Positions 28,317 through 36,866 of a stretch of 64,000 nt of DNA are shown piece by piece. The notes under the pieces were generated by a model. It was not told where the DNA came from, did no database searches, and saw only the letters and a program-made list of their open reading frames with translations. Numbering within the stretch: the first letter of the stretch is position 1; every line of letters begins with the position of its first letter. Source of the DNA: Halalkalibacter krulwichiae (GTDB taxonomy: Bacteria > Bacillota > Bacilli > Bacillales > Bacillaceae_D); contig NZ_CP020814.1 of NCBI RefSeq assembly GCF_002109385.1, positions 3,929,501 through 3,993,500 on the forward strand. The letters run 5' to 3'. The position numbers and the translations under genes are program-made.

Positions 28317-28427
28317 TCACTTCAGATGATCTTGAGGTTGTTCTTCAAGTTTGTTATGTACCACTTCTGTAATAAGGTTCCAACCTAAAACAATGCCAAT
28401 CGCTTTCCATATAAAATGCAAATCCAA
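28317..28427 (-). CDS. Predicted 36-residue single-helix peptide upstream of the CLC gene
   Basis: A TTG at 28427 with AAAGGAG eight bases upstream opens a 36-residue frame ending at TGA (28317-28319), 21 bases before the CLC start. One hydrophobic segment (FIWKAIGIVLGWNLI) is followed by a charged, Gln-rich tail. It could be a small membrane partner of the channel or a leader peptide. The prediction rests on the ribosome site and the membrane-like composition. Confidence 0.45.
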   Translation of the reverse strand: MDLHFIWKAIGIVLGWNLITEVVHNKLEEQPQDHLK

Positions 28428-28519
28428 GTTAGACTCTCCTTTAAAACCATTCTTATTCTCCCATATCTTTAACCGAAATCATTTATATATGTAGGGAGAA
28501 CTCACAAAGTCATCCAAAG

Positions 28520-28550
28520 CAAAAAGACAATCCCATTAAAGGATTGCCTT
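28520..28550 (-). terminator. Terminator after the CHASE4-like GGDEF-EAL gene
   Basis: GACAATCC (28526-28533) pairs with GGATTGCC (28541-28548, one G-T pair). The minus reading runs into CTTTTTGC. Confidence 0.82.
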
Positions 28551-28589
28551 TTTAACTCATTCATTATTTCATTTAAAAAGTGAAGATTG

Positions 28590-31112
28590 CTACAGCCAAT
28601 TCTTTTCAAAATCGTCTTTGCTTAGCGGCTTACTAAAGAAAAACCCTTGCATGTAGTTACATTGATTTTGTACTAAGAATTCCTTTTGATGGTTTTCTTC
28701 TACTCCTTCGGCAACGACATCAAGGTGTAAGCTGCGTGCAAGGTTGATGATCGTTAGCGGAATTTCTGCATTGCGGTTGTCCTCTGTAATGTCTTGAATA
28801 AACGAACGATCAATCTTCAAACAATTAATCGGCAAAGTCTTCAAGTAGCTTAAAGAGGAATATCCAGTTCCAAAATCATCAATCGAGACAGAAATTCCAT
28901 ACTCTTGTAGACTTTTGAGTGCCTTAATCGTTTCTGTCGTTTTAAAGAGCAATGTACTTTCTGTTATTTCAACTTCAAATAAATTTGGTGCCAGTTGATG
29001 TTCAGCTAGGATGTCCTTCACTTGATTCACTAAAGAACACGGGTCTTGAAATTGTTTCGCTGAGAAATTCACAGCTAATCGAATCGGTTCATTTCTTTGG
29101 CTATTCCATATTGAAATTTGCGAACATGCTTGTTTCATTGCTATTTTCCAAAGTGGGTGAATGAGTCCCGTCTCCTCAGCAATGGAGATGAATTTATCTG
29201 GCGGAACAAAACCTAGTTCTTCATCTGTCCATCTCAGCAGTGCTTCTACGCCTCTTAACTGATCAGACTTAGCATCAATCTTCGGCTGGTAGTAAACTTC
29301 AATTTCTTCATTGGCAATCGCTTTTCTCAGACGCTTTTCGATTCTTAGCTTTTCATTTTTCTCTTTATTGATTTCTTCATTATAAACAACGACATGATTG
29401 CCGCCATCTTTCTTGGCTGCATACATTGCGCCATCGGCATAAATCATTAATGTCTCCATTTTATTCGTATGTTTCGGTGCCAAGCTGATGCCACAGCTTG
29501 CACTTACGATCACTTCATTGCCTTCAATGAGATAAGGTTGGCTAATCGTTGAGACAAGGTCTTTGGCTAAAGCAGTGATCTTCTCTTCTTCAAGACCACT
29601 TACTAAAATGACGAATTCATCGCCGCCTTGCCTTGTTAGAACACTATTTCCATTCGTCAATGATAGCTTGATTCGTTCAGAGATGAGGCGGATTAATTGA
29701 TCGCCTCTTGCATGTCCTAACGTATCATTCACATCTTTAAAGCGGTCGACATCGATAAATAAGATCGCAACCGTTTCTCCTGTTTTGTCTGCTTCCGAAA
29801 GACGCTTTTCCAATTCTTCTTGGAAGTATCTTCGGTTTAACAGCCCTGTAAGAGGATCATGATAGGCTTGGAATTGGATCAACTCCTGGCTTTTTTCTAA
29901 GTCCGTTACATAGGTTTGTAAGGAATTAGATAAGGCATTGACATTTTGTGCAAGGTGACCGAGTTCATCTTTTCGTTTTAATAAGATGCTCTCCCCGAAA
30001 TGACCATGTGCAATTTCATTCACTTTGACAACAATTTTACCAATCGGCTTTGTAATCGATCTTGAGAAAATAAAACTTGTTAATAACACGAGTAACATAA
30101 ATGGAATCGCAAGAATTAAGTGCTGGATCAGTTCTTTCTCAAGTTCTTTTTGAATTAAACTATAGTCATACACGACTCCAATTACATAAGGGTCTTGGCT
30201 GCCTGTATCAATAGGGACGAGTGTCTTTGTTACTAGTTTCCCATTAACTTCGTCTGTGTACTTTTGCGAAGTTTCCGTTTCAATCGCCTCTTGAATCAGC
30301 CCCGCATCGATTGCCTGGTTCTCAAAATCGTACGTCCCGTACCAAATTGGCTGATCGACGATCCGAATAAAGCTATTGCCATTGTTATGCATCCATTTCG
30401 TCTCTTTTCCAAATTTGTCAGGATTAAAGACGGTCAGTTCAAGGACACCCTCTAGTTTGCTAGTAAATCGCTCCATAATATTGGCTGGTCCAAATAGCTT
30501 CTCATACTCTAGAACTTGGTTATCTCGGTAATATGGATTAATAATATAATCGGTCGTCCCATCGTGAAAATAACCCCATTTATCTGTATGGTCAGGATTG
30601 CTGGCAGCCACTTCAATCGGCCCAGCCCAGTAATTCGGAAGAGCAAGACCTTCTTCAACTGTTACGGGCGTTAACTCAAGCAACTCCAAAAAGGCGTCGT
30701 ACCAGAAAAGCCAATCTTTAGTAGACATATTAATTTCATGAGCATCGGATGATTTCACTCCAATAATATCGTCCTCTGTTTGAGCGAGGAGTGTAATATG
30801 AGATATGAGTAATTCCTCCGCAAGCTCCGATAATTGTTCGTTCGTCACATTTTCATGCTCGGCTGGTAAAGCGTTCCGAATCGCAATCGAAGCTGTCCGT
30901 AACTCACGTGCGATAATATCTTCTACGTATTGTGCACCGTTTCTTGAATTTTCAACTTGATAGGAAACCTCTTGGGTAATTAATTCAATCTCACGTTCAT
31001 TGTATTCAATTAACTTTTCCTTTGAGCGGATGTAATGCAATGTACTGTTTGCGATTAAAATACATAATACCAATGAGGTAAAGATGAGTGGCAGTTTCTT
31101 TTTGATGGACAT
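28590..31112 (-). CDS. Membrane c-di-GMP enzyme: CHASE4-like sensor, HAMP, GGDEF, EAL
   Basis: 840 residues. A first membrane helix (residues 5-25), an extracellular sensor of about 290 residues (CHASE4-like), a second helix and a HAMP linker come before a GGDEF domain with an intact RQGGDEFVIL active site. The EAL domain keeps EALLRW, the DDFGTGYSSL loop and the late VAEGVEE motif. Both halves therefore look catalytically competent: the first makes c-di-GMP from GTP, the second degrades it; one is often dominant or regulatory. Monocistronic. Signal unknown. It lies within 8 kb of two further c-di-GMP proteins. Confidence 0.92.
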   Translation of the reverse strand: MSIKKKLPLIFTSLVLCILIANSTLHYIRSKEKLIEYNEREIELITQEVSYQVENSRNGAQYVEDIIARELRTASIAIRNALPAEHENVTNEQLSELAEELLISHITLLAQTEDDIIGVKSSDAHEINMSTKDWLFWYDAFLELLELTPVTVEEGLALPNYWAGPIEVAASNPDHTDKWGYFHDGTTDYIINPYYRDNQVLEYEKLFGPANIMERFTSKLEGVLELTVFNPDKFGKETKWMHNNGNSFIRIVDQPIWYGTYDFENQAIDAGLIQEAIETETSQKYTDEVNGKLVTKTLVPIDTGSQDPYVIGVVYDYSLIQKELEKELIQHLILAIPFMLLVLLTSFIFSRSITKPIGKIVVKVNEIAHGHFGESILLKRKDELGHLAQNVNALSNSLQTYVTDLEKSQELIQFQAYHDPLTGLLNRRYFQEELEKRLSEADKTGETVAILFIDVDRFKDVNDTLGHARGDQLIRLISERIKLSLTNGNSVLTRQGGDEFVILVSGLEEEKITALAKDLVSTISQPYLIEGNEVIVSASCGISLAPKHTNKMETLMIYADGAMYAAKKDGGNHVVVYNEEINKEKNEKLRIEKRLRKAIANEEIEVYYQPKIDAKSDQLRGVEALLRWTDEELGFVPPDKFISIAEETGLIHPLWKIAMKQACSQISIWNSQRNEPIRLAVNFSAKQFQDPCSLVNQVKDILAEHQLAPNLFEVEITESTLLFKTTETIKALKSLQEYGISVSIDDFGTGYSSLSYLKTLPINCLKIDRSFIQDITEDNRNAEIPLTIINLARSLHLDVVAEGVEENHQKEFLVQNQCNYMQGFFFSKPLSKDDFEKNWL

Positions 31113-31176
31113 AGGTTACCTCCTTAGGCATAAAGCAACTAGATGTGAAACTGCTATATGAAAGTCAATTTCGTGC

Positions 31177-31914
31177 TTAAGCAATTTTACTATGATGACC
31201 CTTCCTTAAGAACGTTTGGAAAAGCAACATAAACAACTCTGGTTGATGAATATGCGCCACATGCCCAGCCCGCTGAATCTCATGATACTCCACATGTGGA
31301 ATTTGGGTTTTCAGATGTGAAAGAGTTCCTTTATACAATTCATCATACTCCCCCATCACCCATAAAACAGGCATCGTTAAACCAGCTAATGCCGTTTTTG
31401 AATCAAACTCAAGCTGCATGCGAATCAGCTTCTCTAAAACAACCGGATGGACTTGCTTAGCATATTGAATAAAAATGGCTTCAGAATCTTCTGCGATGCT
31501 ATCTACATTGGGATTTAAGAGGCGTGCATATTCACAAACCCACTCCTCATAATCAATTTGGTCTTTCTTCTCAAGCATTGTCGTAACATTTGTATAAAAT
31601 CGTGACGGAACTTGACAGCAATACCCGCCAACAACCGTGATACTCTCAACCATGTCTGGATACTTCTTCGCAAACGCTACCGCAATCAGGCTTCCAAAAC
31701 TGAGCGCACAAAGATGAGCCTTCTTCAGTTTTGCTTTCTTATATTGATGAGAAAGTCGCTCAATCAAAACGGTTAACGAAAGTCCGACTTCATGAACGTC
31801 ATACAAATCATAACAGATACAATGATACTGTTCTTTCAACTTTGCTATTTCTTTTTTAAACGCATTCTTATTTCCAACAATCCCATGCAAAAAAATTATC
31901 GTTTCTTTTTCCAA
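31177..31914 (-). CDS. Alpha/beta hydrolase
   Basis: 245 residues with the alpha/beta-hydrolase core. It starts FLHGIVGN (oxyanion region); the nucleophile elbow is LCALSFGSL (Ser in A-L-S-F-G), an acidic residue lies in VMGEYDELY, and the catalytic His is in AGHVAHI. No signal peptide or lipase box extension, so it is probably a cytoplasmic esterase or C-C hydrolase. Its substrate cannot be inferred. No neighbour suggests a pathway. The 400 bp upstream hold a hairpin and a terminator but no gene. Confidence 0.87.
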   Translation of the reverse strand: MEKETIIFLHGIVGNKNAFKKEIAKLKEQYHCICYDLYDVHEVGLSLTVLIERLSHQYKKAKLKKAHLCALSFGSLIAVAFAKKYPDMVESITVVGGYCCQVPSRFYTNVTTMLEKKDQIDYEEWVCEYARLLNPNVDSIAEDSEAIFIQYAKQVHPVVLEKLIRMQLEFDSKTALAGLTMPVLWVMGEYDELYKGTLSHLKTQIPHVEYHEIQRAGHVAHIHQPELFMLLFQTFLRKGHHSKIA

Positions 31915-32221
31915 GACGATCCCTCTTTCATCTTTCAGGTAGCTTTTTAAGCAATTCGTAGTTTGCCGGTATCGTTTGAGGTGCTCTCAAAACACCTCAA
32001 AAAGAATTAGTATAGTAGTTGTAAAATATTGACTTTCAGGCTTTTTTTCTATCTTTTAGACTATCTCTATCATTATATTGGTAGACTATAAAACAAGTAA
32101 AACGTAATTCCTGGTAATCGTTCTTTAGTATCATATAAAGGGAAAACCCTATCCAAATATAGTAAAACAACAGAGACTAACGTCTTAACTCCTTTCTCCT
32201 TCTAAGCGAGTGTACTCATAC
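31915..32221. other. Intergenic region with one hairpin, no gene seen
   Basis: An imperfect palindrome TTTGAGGTG/CACCTCAAA (31975-31983 with 31993-32001) lies upstream of the hydrolase gene; it could be an operator or attenuator. The rest is AT-rich and I found no reading frame with a ribosome site. Confidence 0.45.
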
Positions 32222-32270
32222 AAAAAAGAAGAGGCACGTCAAAAGGATTGAATTCCTTTTGGCGTACCTC
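32222..32270 (-). terminator. Terminator after the PAS-GGDEF gene
   Basis: A 15-bp stem with one mismatch (32232-32246 with 32255-32269) is followed on the minus strand by CTTCTTTTTTG. Confidence 0.88.
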
Positions 32271-32313
32271 ACTTAGAATCTTTCTTTCTAACTAGACCTA
32301 AATCACCCGTCTA

Positions 32314-33495
32314 CTACCAGAATTTTGTGCTTTGAACAAAGTTTTTCCATCTCGCCCAAACACCGACCTCACTCGGTTCCATTTCCTCCAACTCCGGTGT
32401 ATACAAGACAAAATGATTTTTGCCGTTATGTTTGGCATGATACATCGCTTTATCAGCATTTTGAATTAACGTCGATTTGTCTTCGCCATCCTCTGGGTAC
32501 ATGCTCACCCCGATGCTTAACGAAATCTTTGCTTCAATTCCCTCAAGATCATATGGAAGAGAAACGTTACTGACAATTCTTTTAGCTATGTCCTCAATTT
32601 CTTCTTTTGTCGTTTCTTCGAAGACAACGATAAACTCATCACCACCGATACGAGCTATCAAGTCTTCCTCTCGGATGCTTTCGTGTAATCTACTGACTAC
32701 TTGTTTTAATAGCTGATCTCCTACATCATGCCCATGAGTATCATTAACAATTTTGAAATCATCTAAATCGACGAACATAAGCGTGAAATTATGCTGATGA
32801 CGCTTCGCTCGCGATAAGGCTTTTTCAATATGACGATCTAACATTTTCCGGTTCGGTAAGTCTGTTAAGTCATCAAAAAACGCCATTTGCCTCAACTCTA
32901 GCTCTAATCGCTTCTGTTTCGAAATGTCCCTGAACTTCCCAAACACTTTTTCAGAATGCCCAGTCCCATCCTTATACGCTTTCCAATATAACTGAATCCA
33001 CTTTTCCTCTCCATCTAGGAGAATCCGGCAATCAACTTCCGCTTCTTCGTTACATTCAAGTGCTTTTTCTACTTGATCAACTTTGGCTCGGTCCTCCTGA
33101 TGGATTAAGCTTTTCCACAAGTTTGGATACGCATTAAGCTCCTGCTGGCTAAAACCAAACAGATCCTCTACCCCTTTAGAAAAATGAACGTCGTTGCTGC
33201 TTTTATCAACCATGACTAAGGCCACTCGAGTAAAAGAATTAAACAAAAGCTCATACTCTTGTGAGAGCTTCACTAAACGCTCATTTTCCTTTTCTATCTG
33301 TTGTTTTTCCTTTACTAGCTTTTCATAGCTCGCTTGCAACACACTGAATTTTCTCCACAACGACCACGCACCGAGTACGATAACAACCAAACCCAACAAA
33401 ACAATCCAAATCAAATGAGAAGAACTAAAAATGAGACCTACAAAAACAAGCACACCCCCGCCCACACCAAGAGCGACACCTCTATCTTTTTTCAT
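32314..33495 (-). CDS. Membrane diguanylate cyclase with PAS domain
   Basis: 393 residues from the ATG at 33495 (MKKDRGVAL), which has AAAAGGG upstream; the earlier ATG has none. Two membrane helices (residues about 6-45) are followed by a coiled coil, a PAS domain (about 75-195) and a GGDEF domain with an intact RIGGDEFIVVF site. The substrate-binding DVGDQLLKQV segment is present, and the I-site RxxD cannot be confirmed. No EAL domain, so the predicted net activity is c-di-GMP synthesis. Array 2 lies 280 bp upstream of its start. Confidence 0.9.
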   Translation of the reverse strand: MKKDRGVALGVGGGVLVFVGLIFSSSHLIWIVLLGLVVIVLGAWSLWRKFSVLQASYEKLVKEKQQIEKENERLVKLSQEYELLFNSFTRVALVMVDKSSNDVHFSKGVEDLFGFSQQELNAYPNLWKSLIHQEDRAKVDQVEKALECNEEAEVDCRILLDGEEKWIQLYWKAYKDGTGHSEKVFGKFRDISKQKRLELELRQMAFFDDLTDLPNRKMLDRHIEKALSRAKRHQHNFTLMFVDLDDFKIVNDTHGHDVGDQLLKQVVSRLHESIREEDLIARIGGDEFIVVFEETTKEEIEDIAKRIVSNVSLPYDLEGIEAKISLSIGVSMYPEDGEDKSTLIQNADKAMYHAKHNGKNHFVLYTPELEEMEPSEVGVWARWKNFVQSTKFW

Positions 33496-33778
33496 GTTCA
33501 ACACCCTTTTATCGAAATTCATTAAAAGAATAATATTATCCTATAGGAAAAGCACCAACACATATATAGGTGTTTCCTCCCATACCCTCCTAATAGATTA
33601 AGAGGACATAAAACGAAGCAAACTAGTTTAGCAGTTTTAGGTTACGAGTAGAAATGAGAAACTCTCTATCAAACAGCAGCCATCCGCGTATGAACTAGGA
33701 GTTAGGGAGACAGCTGCATGTTTAAATGCTTATTAATACTCAGGTTCACCGTTTGTTTAGTAGACTCGGCTTTATAAA

Positions 33779-33887
33779 GGACAGGTTGCCTCAAATCCTT
33801 CCTCCGTTTGTCCTTTAGACGCTTCCTCTCGGACAGGCCGGTCCTCTTTCTTCCTCCATTTGTCCCTTAGACGCTTCCTCTCGGAGA
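33779..33887 (+). repeat. Tandem array 2: two cores at 52-bp spacing plus a half core
   Basis: Cores at 33809-33835 (TGTCC-TTTAGACGCTTCCTCTC-GGACA) and 33861-33887 (TGTCC-CTTAGACGCTTCCTCTC-GGAGA) are 52 bp apart. A lone GGACA at 33779-33783 sits exactly where the right arm of a preceding core would be. The 25-bp spacers differ from those of array 1 except for a TTCCTCC-T motif. Orientation is the same as in arrays 1 and 3. Confidence 0.9.
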
Positions 33888-33891
33888 TCGT

Positions 33892-33932
33892 CTAATAGGA
33901 GTCCCATTCATACACGAATGAACCTCCCATTA
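33892..33932. other. Hairpin beside array 2, related to the one beside array 1
   Basis: CTAAT-A-GGAG...CCATTC and GAATG...CTCC-C-ATTAG (33892-33932) form a long interrupted stem. GGAGTCCCATTC, the loop and GAATGAA-CTCCC are shared with the terminator at 23247-23286. There is no T run on the minus side, so it is a weak terminator at best for the gene at 33961. Confidence 0.75.
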
Positions 33933-33960
33933 GCAGTGCTTGTTTTCTCTCTCAGCTTAG

Positions 33961-36423
33961 CTACTTCCGCAAAAATTCGATAAACTCCTCATTCGTTAAC
34001 GGTTTTGCTATGAAAAACCCTTGGACTTCATCACAACCAAGCTCACGTAACAACTCGATTTGCTCGATTTCTTCCACACCTTCTGCTATCACTTTCATCC
34101 CCAATACATGGCCAAGGTCAATCATTGATTTTGTCAGCTGCTGATCTCCTTTGTTCTCGCAAATTTCGCGAATAAACGCACGATCAATTTTCACTACGTC
34201 AATTGGGAATTGTTTTAAATAGCTTAAAGAAGAGTAGCCTGTTCCAAAGTCGTCAATGGAAATGGTGAGGCGGCGCTCCTTCATTTGCTCAAGAATCGGT
34301 TTTACAAGAACAGGATCTTGGAAGCCACTTTCTGTCAGTTCAAGCTGCAAATAGGTGGGGTCAAGCCCTGTTTCTGCTAGTATTCGATCAATGAGGGGAA
34401 GTAGATAGTCTTTTCGATTAAACTGGTTTGCCGAAAGATTAACGGAGACAACTAATGGTTGAAATCCTTCTACTTGCCACTGTTTCGTTTGTCTACAGGC
34501 TTCATGAAGAACCCATTCTCCAATTTGATAAATTAAACCGGTTTTCTCAGCGATCGGGATAAAGTTTAATGGAGAAATAATCCCTATCGTAGGGTGCTTC
34601 CAACGTACGAGCGCCTCCATCCCCGTTATTTCACCTGTCTTTACATTTTGCTTCGGTTGATACGTTAGAAACAATTCGTTATTAGCGAGCGCGACACGCA
34701 GATTATTTTCAAGTTCATATTCTTGCTTAAAGCCTTGGTGAATCCCGTCATGGTAATAGACATACTGTTTTTCTTTGTCTTCTTTCGCCTCGTACATCGC
34801 TTCTTCCGCTTGCTGCATAAGGGCTGTGAAGGTTTGTCCGTCTTTTGGATATTGACTAAGCCCAATTCGAATACTTAAATAAAACGTAAACCCAGAAATG
34901 TCAAACGGCTTTTTCAATTGCTCTAAAATACGTTCTATTTTCTCATTAACCTGTTCTACGTCTGCTTGATGAGGAAGATACAAGGTAAACTTATCTCCAT
35001 TCTGCCGCGAAAGAACTTCTTCTTCTCCTAACACTTCCTGTAACCGCCTAGCAAATTGCTTGAGCGTCTCGTCACCAATTTGGAAACCGCGTGAGTAATT
35101 CACATTTTTAAACCTTCCGATATCAAGACGGAGAATCGTTGCCTGTTTCATCCCGGCCTCCATGTCCCGTTCTACGATCAATTGCAATTGGTGATTGTTC
35201 GGCAGCTGTGTTAGTTGGTCAGTGAAGGCGAGTGCATAAATCCGCTCATTTGCCTGCTCCTGCTCTTTTATTTTTTGTTCGAAACTATGGGCAATCTGAT
35301 TAAACGAATCACCGATATACTTTAATTCATCCTGCGTCTTAATTTCCACTCTTGAAGAAAAGTCTCCGTCAATCCAGCGTCTCGTCCCTTTATTAAGCGC
35401 CTGAATCGTTTGCATAACAGAAACGTAACTACTCCCAAAAAGAAGACATACCATTCCGATCGAACAAAGAAAAGACACAACAACCAATCCAATAAGTAGA
35501 CGGCTCTGTTTCTCTTTCTCTTGTAAATGCTCTAAAAGAATTCCATTCCCTTTTTCGTAAAGAGTAAACCCACTTGTAATGGCGTTCGATCCAGATGAAA
35601 AAACACCCTCAGGACCGATGGCTGACAACTCGTCTGCCTTTATTAAACGGAGAAACTGCTTGGCACTCGTAGTAAATTGTTCTAATTCGACATCTAGCTT
35701 TGTCTCTCCATTTAAATCAGGGTTCCTCACAGCAACACTTTGAACGAAAAATTGTGCTCCACCAATCATGATTGCTAATTCTTCTTGCTGCTCAGGTGTA
35801 CGTGTATCGGCAAAACTCAAACTCGTTGCATACGCTCTCAGTTTTCCAAGCGCTTCCGTAGCGAGCAACAAATCACCATTTAGGACACTACTTAGCCGGT
35901 TCATCTTGGCGTCTGGATTCAAATAGATTCTCGCCTGCTCCCCGATTTCGTTAACAAAAATCAATATTTCTTCATTCAATTGATTATGTATATAATAGCT
36001 TTTAAGTAAATGATTCTCTTCCTTTACTCGGTGCCATTGCGCCTTAATCTGATCCCACTTTTCCGCATGAAAAAAAGCAGGCCACTGTTCTCTTTTTGAA
36101 TCAATGTCTGATATTTTCTCATCGACCGCTTGTTGTGTTTCTTGAACTTGTTCCGTAAAGTCATCATACCCTCTTAAATAAGACTGATTGAGCCCGCGGT
36201 GAATTTGCGCATACATAAGCAGCTCAGATGTATGAAGAAATGAGTCGATCGCTTGTTGTTCTAATTGATTTTGTTTCAAATTTGTATGTACATCTATTAC
36301 TATGAGAGACATTGCGAACATCAGAGGGATTGTGAGTGCAATGAAATGCAAAAAGAACTTCTTTGAATAACTGATTCTTCCCATCCGCTCTACGAACCAG
36401 CTAGGAATTATTTCCCTAAACAT
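33961..36423 (-). CDS. Membrane c-di-GMP phosphodiesterase: NIT-like sensor, HAMP, degenerate GGDEF, EAL
   Basis: 820 residues from the ATG at 36423 (MFREIIPSW), behind GGGGAGGGG; the upstream start has no site. Two membrane helices flank a helical extracellular domain of about 270 residues whose motif AQIHRGLNQSYLRG recalls nitrate/nitrite-sensing (NIT) domains. HAMP follows, then a GGDEF domain whose signature is changed to NGDKF, which should abolish cyclase activity, and an EAL domain with EALVRW, DDFGTGYSSL and VIAEGVEE intact. It is therefore probably a phosphodiesterase, possibly GTP-activated through the dead GGDEF domain. Confidence 0.9.
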   Translation of the reverse strand: MFREIIPSWFVERMGRISYSKKFFLHFIALTIPLMFAMSLIVIDVHTNLKQNQLEQQAIDSFLHTSELLMYAQIHRGLNQSYLRGYDDFTEQVQETQQAVDEKISDIDSKREQWPAFFHAEKWDQIKAQWHRVKEENHLLKSYYIHNQLNEEILIFVNEIGEQARIYLNPDAKMNRLSSVLNGDLLLATEALGKLRAYATSLSFADTRTPEQQEELAIMIGGAQFFVQSVAVRNPDLNGETKLDVELEQFTTSAKQFLRLIKADELSAIGPEGVFSSGSNAITSGFTLYEKGNGILLEHLQEKEKQSRLLIGLVVVSFLCSIGMVCLLFGSSYVSVMQTIQALNKGTRRWIDGDFSSRVEIKTQDELKYIGDSFNQIAHSFEQKIKEQEQANERIYALAFTDQLTQLPNNHQLQLIVERDMEAGMKQATILRLDIGRFKNVNYSRGFQIGDETLKQFARRLQEVLGEEEVLSRQNGDKFTLYLPHQADVEQVNEKIERILEQLKKPFDISGFTFYLSIRIGLSQYPKDGQTFTALMQQAEEAMYEAKEDKEKQYVYYHDGIHQGFKQEYELENNLRVALANNELFLTYQPKQNVKTGEITGMEALVRWKHPTIGIISPLNFIPIAEKTGLIYQIGEWVLHEACRQTKQWQVEGFQPLVVSVNLSANQFNRKDYLLPLIDRILAETGLDPTYLQLELTESGFQDPVLVKPILEQMKERRLTISIDDFGTGYSSLSYLKQFPIDVVKIDRAFIREICENKGDQQLTKSMIDLGHVLGMKVIAEGVEEIEQIELLRELGCDEVQGFFIAKPLTNEEFIEFLRK

Positions 36424-36597
36424 CACACACCCCTCCCCGGCCACAAAGTTTGAAAATTCAACGTAAACCGACAAATTTCTACTTTTTCCATCATATCACA
36501 CAAAAACCCAATTAAATACATTTATGTAAGAAGGATTTACTATGAAAATGACTGCTCCGTAGAACAGTCACATCTAATAAGCAGTCTCAAAGGGTGA

Positions 36598-36723
36598 TTA
36601 ATACTCGATTTCTTCGTAATCTTTTGGCTGCGGAAGCGGTTGTTGATTGTCTCTCGATGGTTGCTGTTGCTTGGATTGCTCTTGTCTTCCTTTATTTGAT
36701 TGATTTCTTTGCTGCTTTTTCAT
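36598..36723 (-). CDS. Small 41-residue Gln-rich protein
   Basis: ATG at 36723 is preceded by AAAGGAGAGG; the frame ends at TAA (36598-36600). The peptide is hydrophilic, with Gln, Lys and Asn runs (KKQQRNQSNKGRQEQSKQQQ), then a Pro-Gln part and an acidic end DYEEIEY. It is predicted disordered. The strong ribosome site and the composition, typical of short Bacillaceae proteins, support a real gene. No family or function is assigned. Confidence 0.6.
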   Translation of the reverse strand: MKKQQRNQSNKGRQEQSKQQQPSRDNQQPLPQPKDYEEIEY

Positions 36724-36804
36724 CCAGACCTCTCCTTTCTACTTTATGAAACTCGTTCTTTTTTAGGGTTCCTCGAGTCTTACGAAACGATACCTTTTAA
36801 TGAA

Positions 36805-36858
36805 CAAGAAAAGAAGCCCTTGAAAAAGGTTTCTGACCACCTTTTTCAGGGACTTCTA
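36805..36858 (-). terminator. Terminator after the NhaC gene
   Basis: An almost perfect long stem (AGAAGCCCTTGAAAAAGGT, 36812-36830, with its complement to 36857) is followed on the minus strand by TTTTCTTG. Confidence 0.88.
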
Positions 36859-36866
36859 TTGCAACT

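Noticed and set aside
28296..28520. Fluoride riboswitch upstream of the CLC gene
   Set aside because: The conserved crcB-motif pieces were not found; instead a small reading frame with a ribosome site fills the space.
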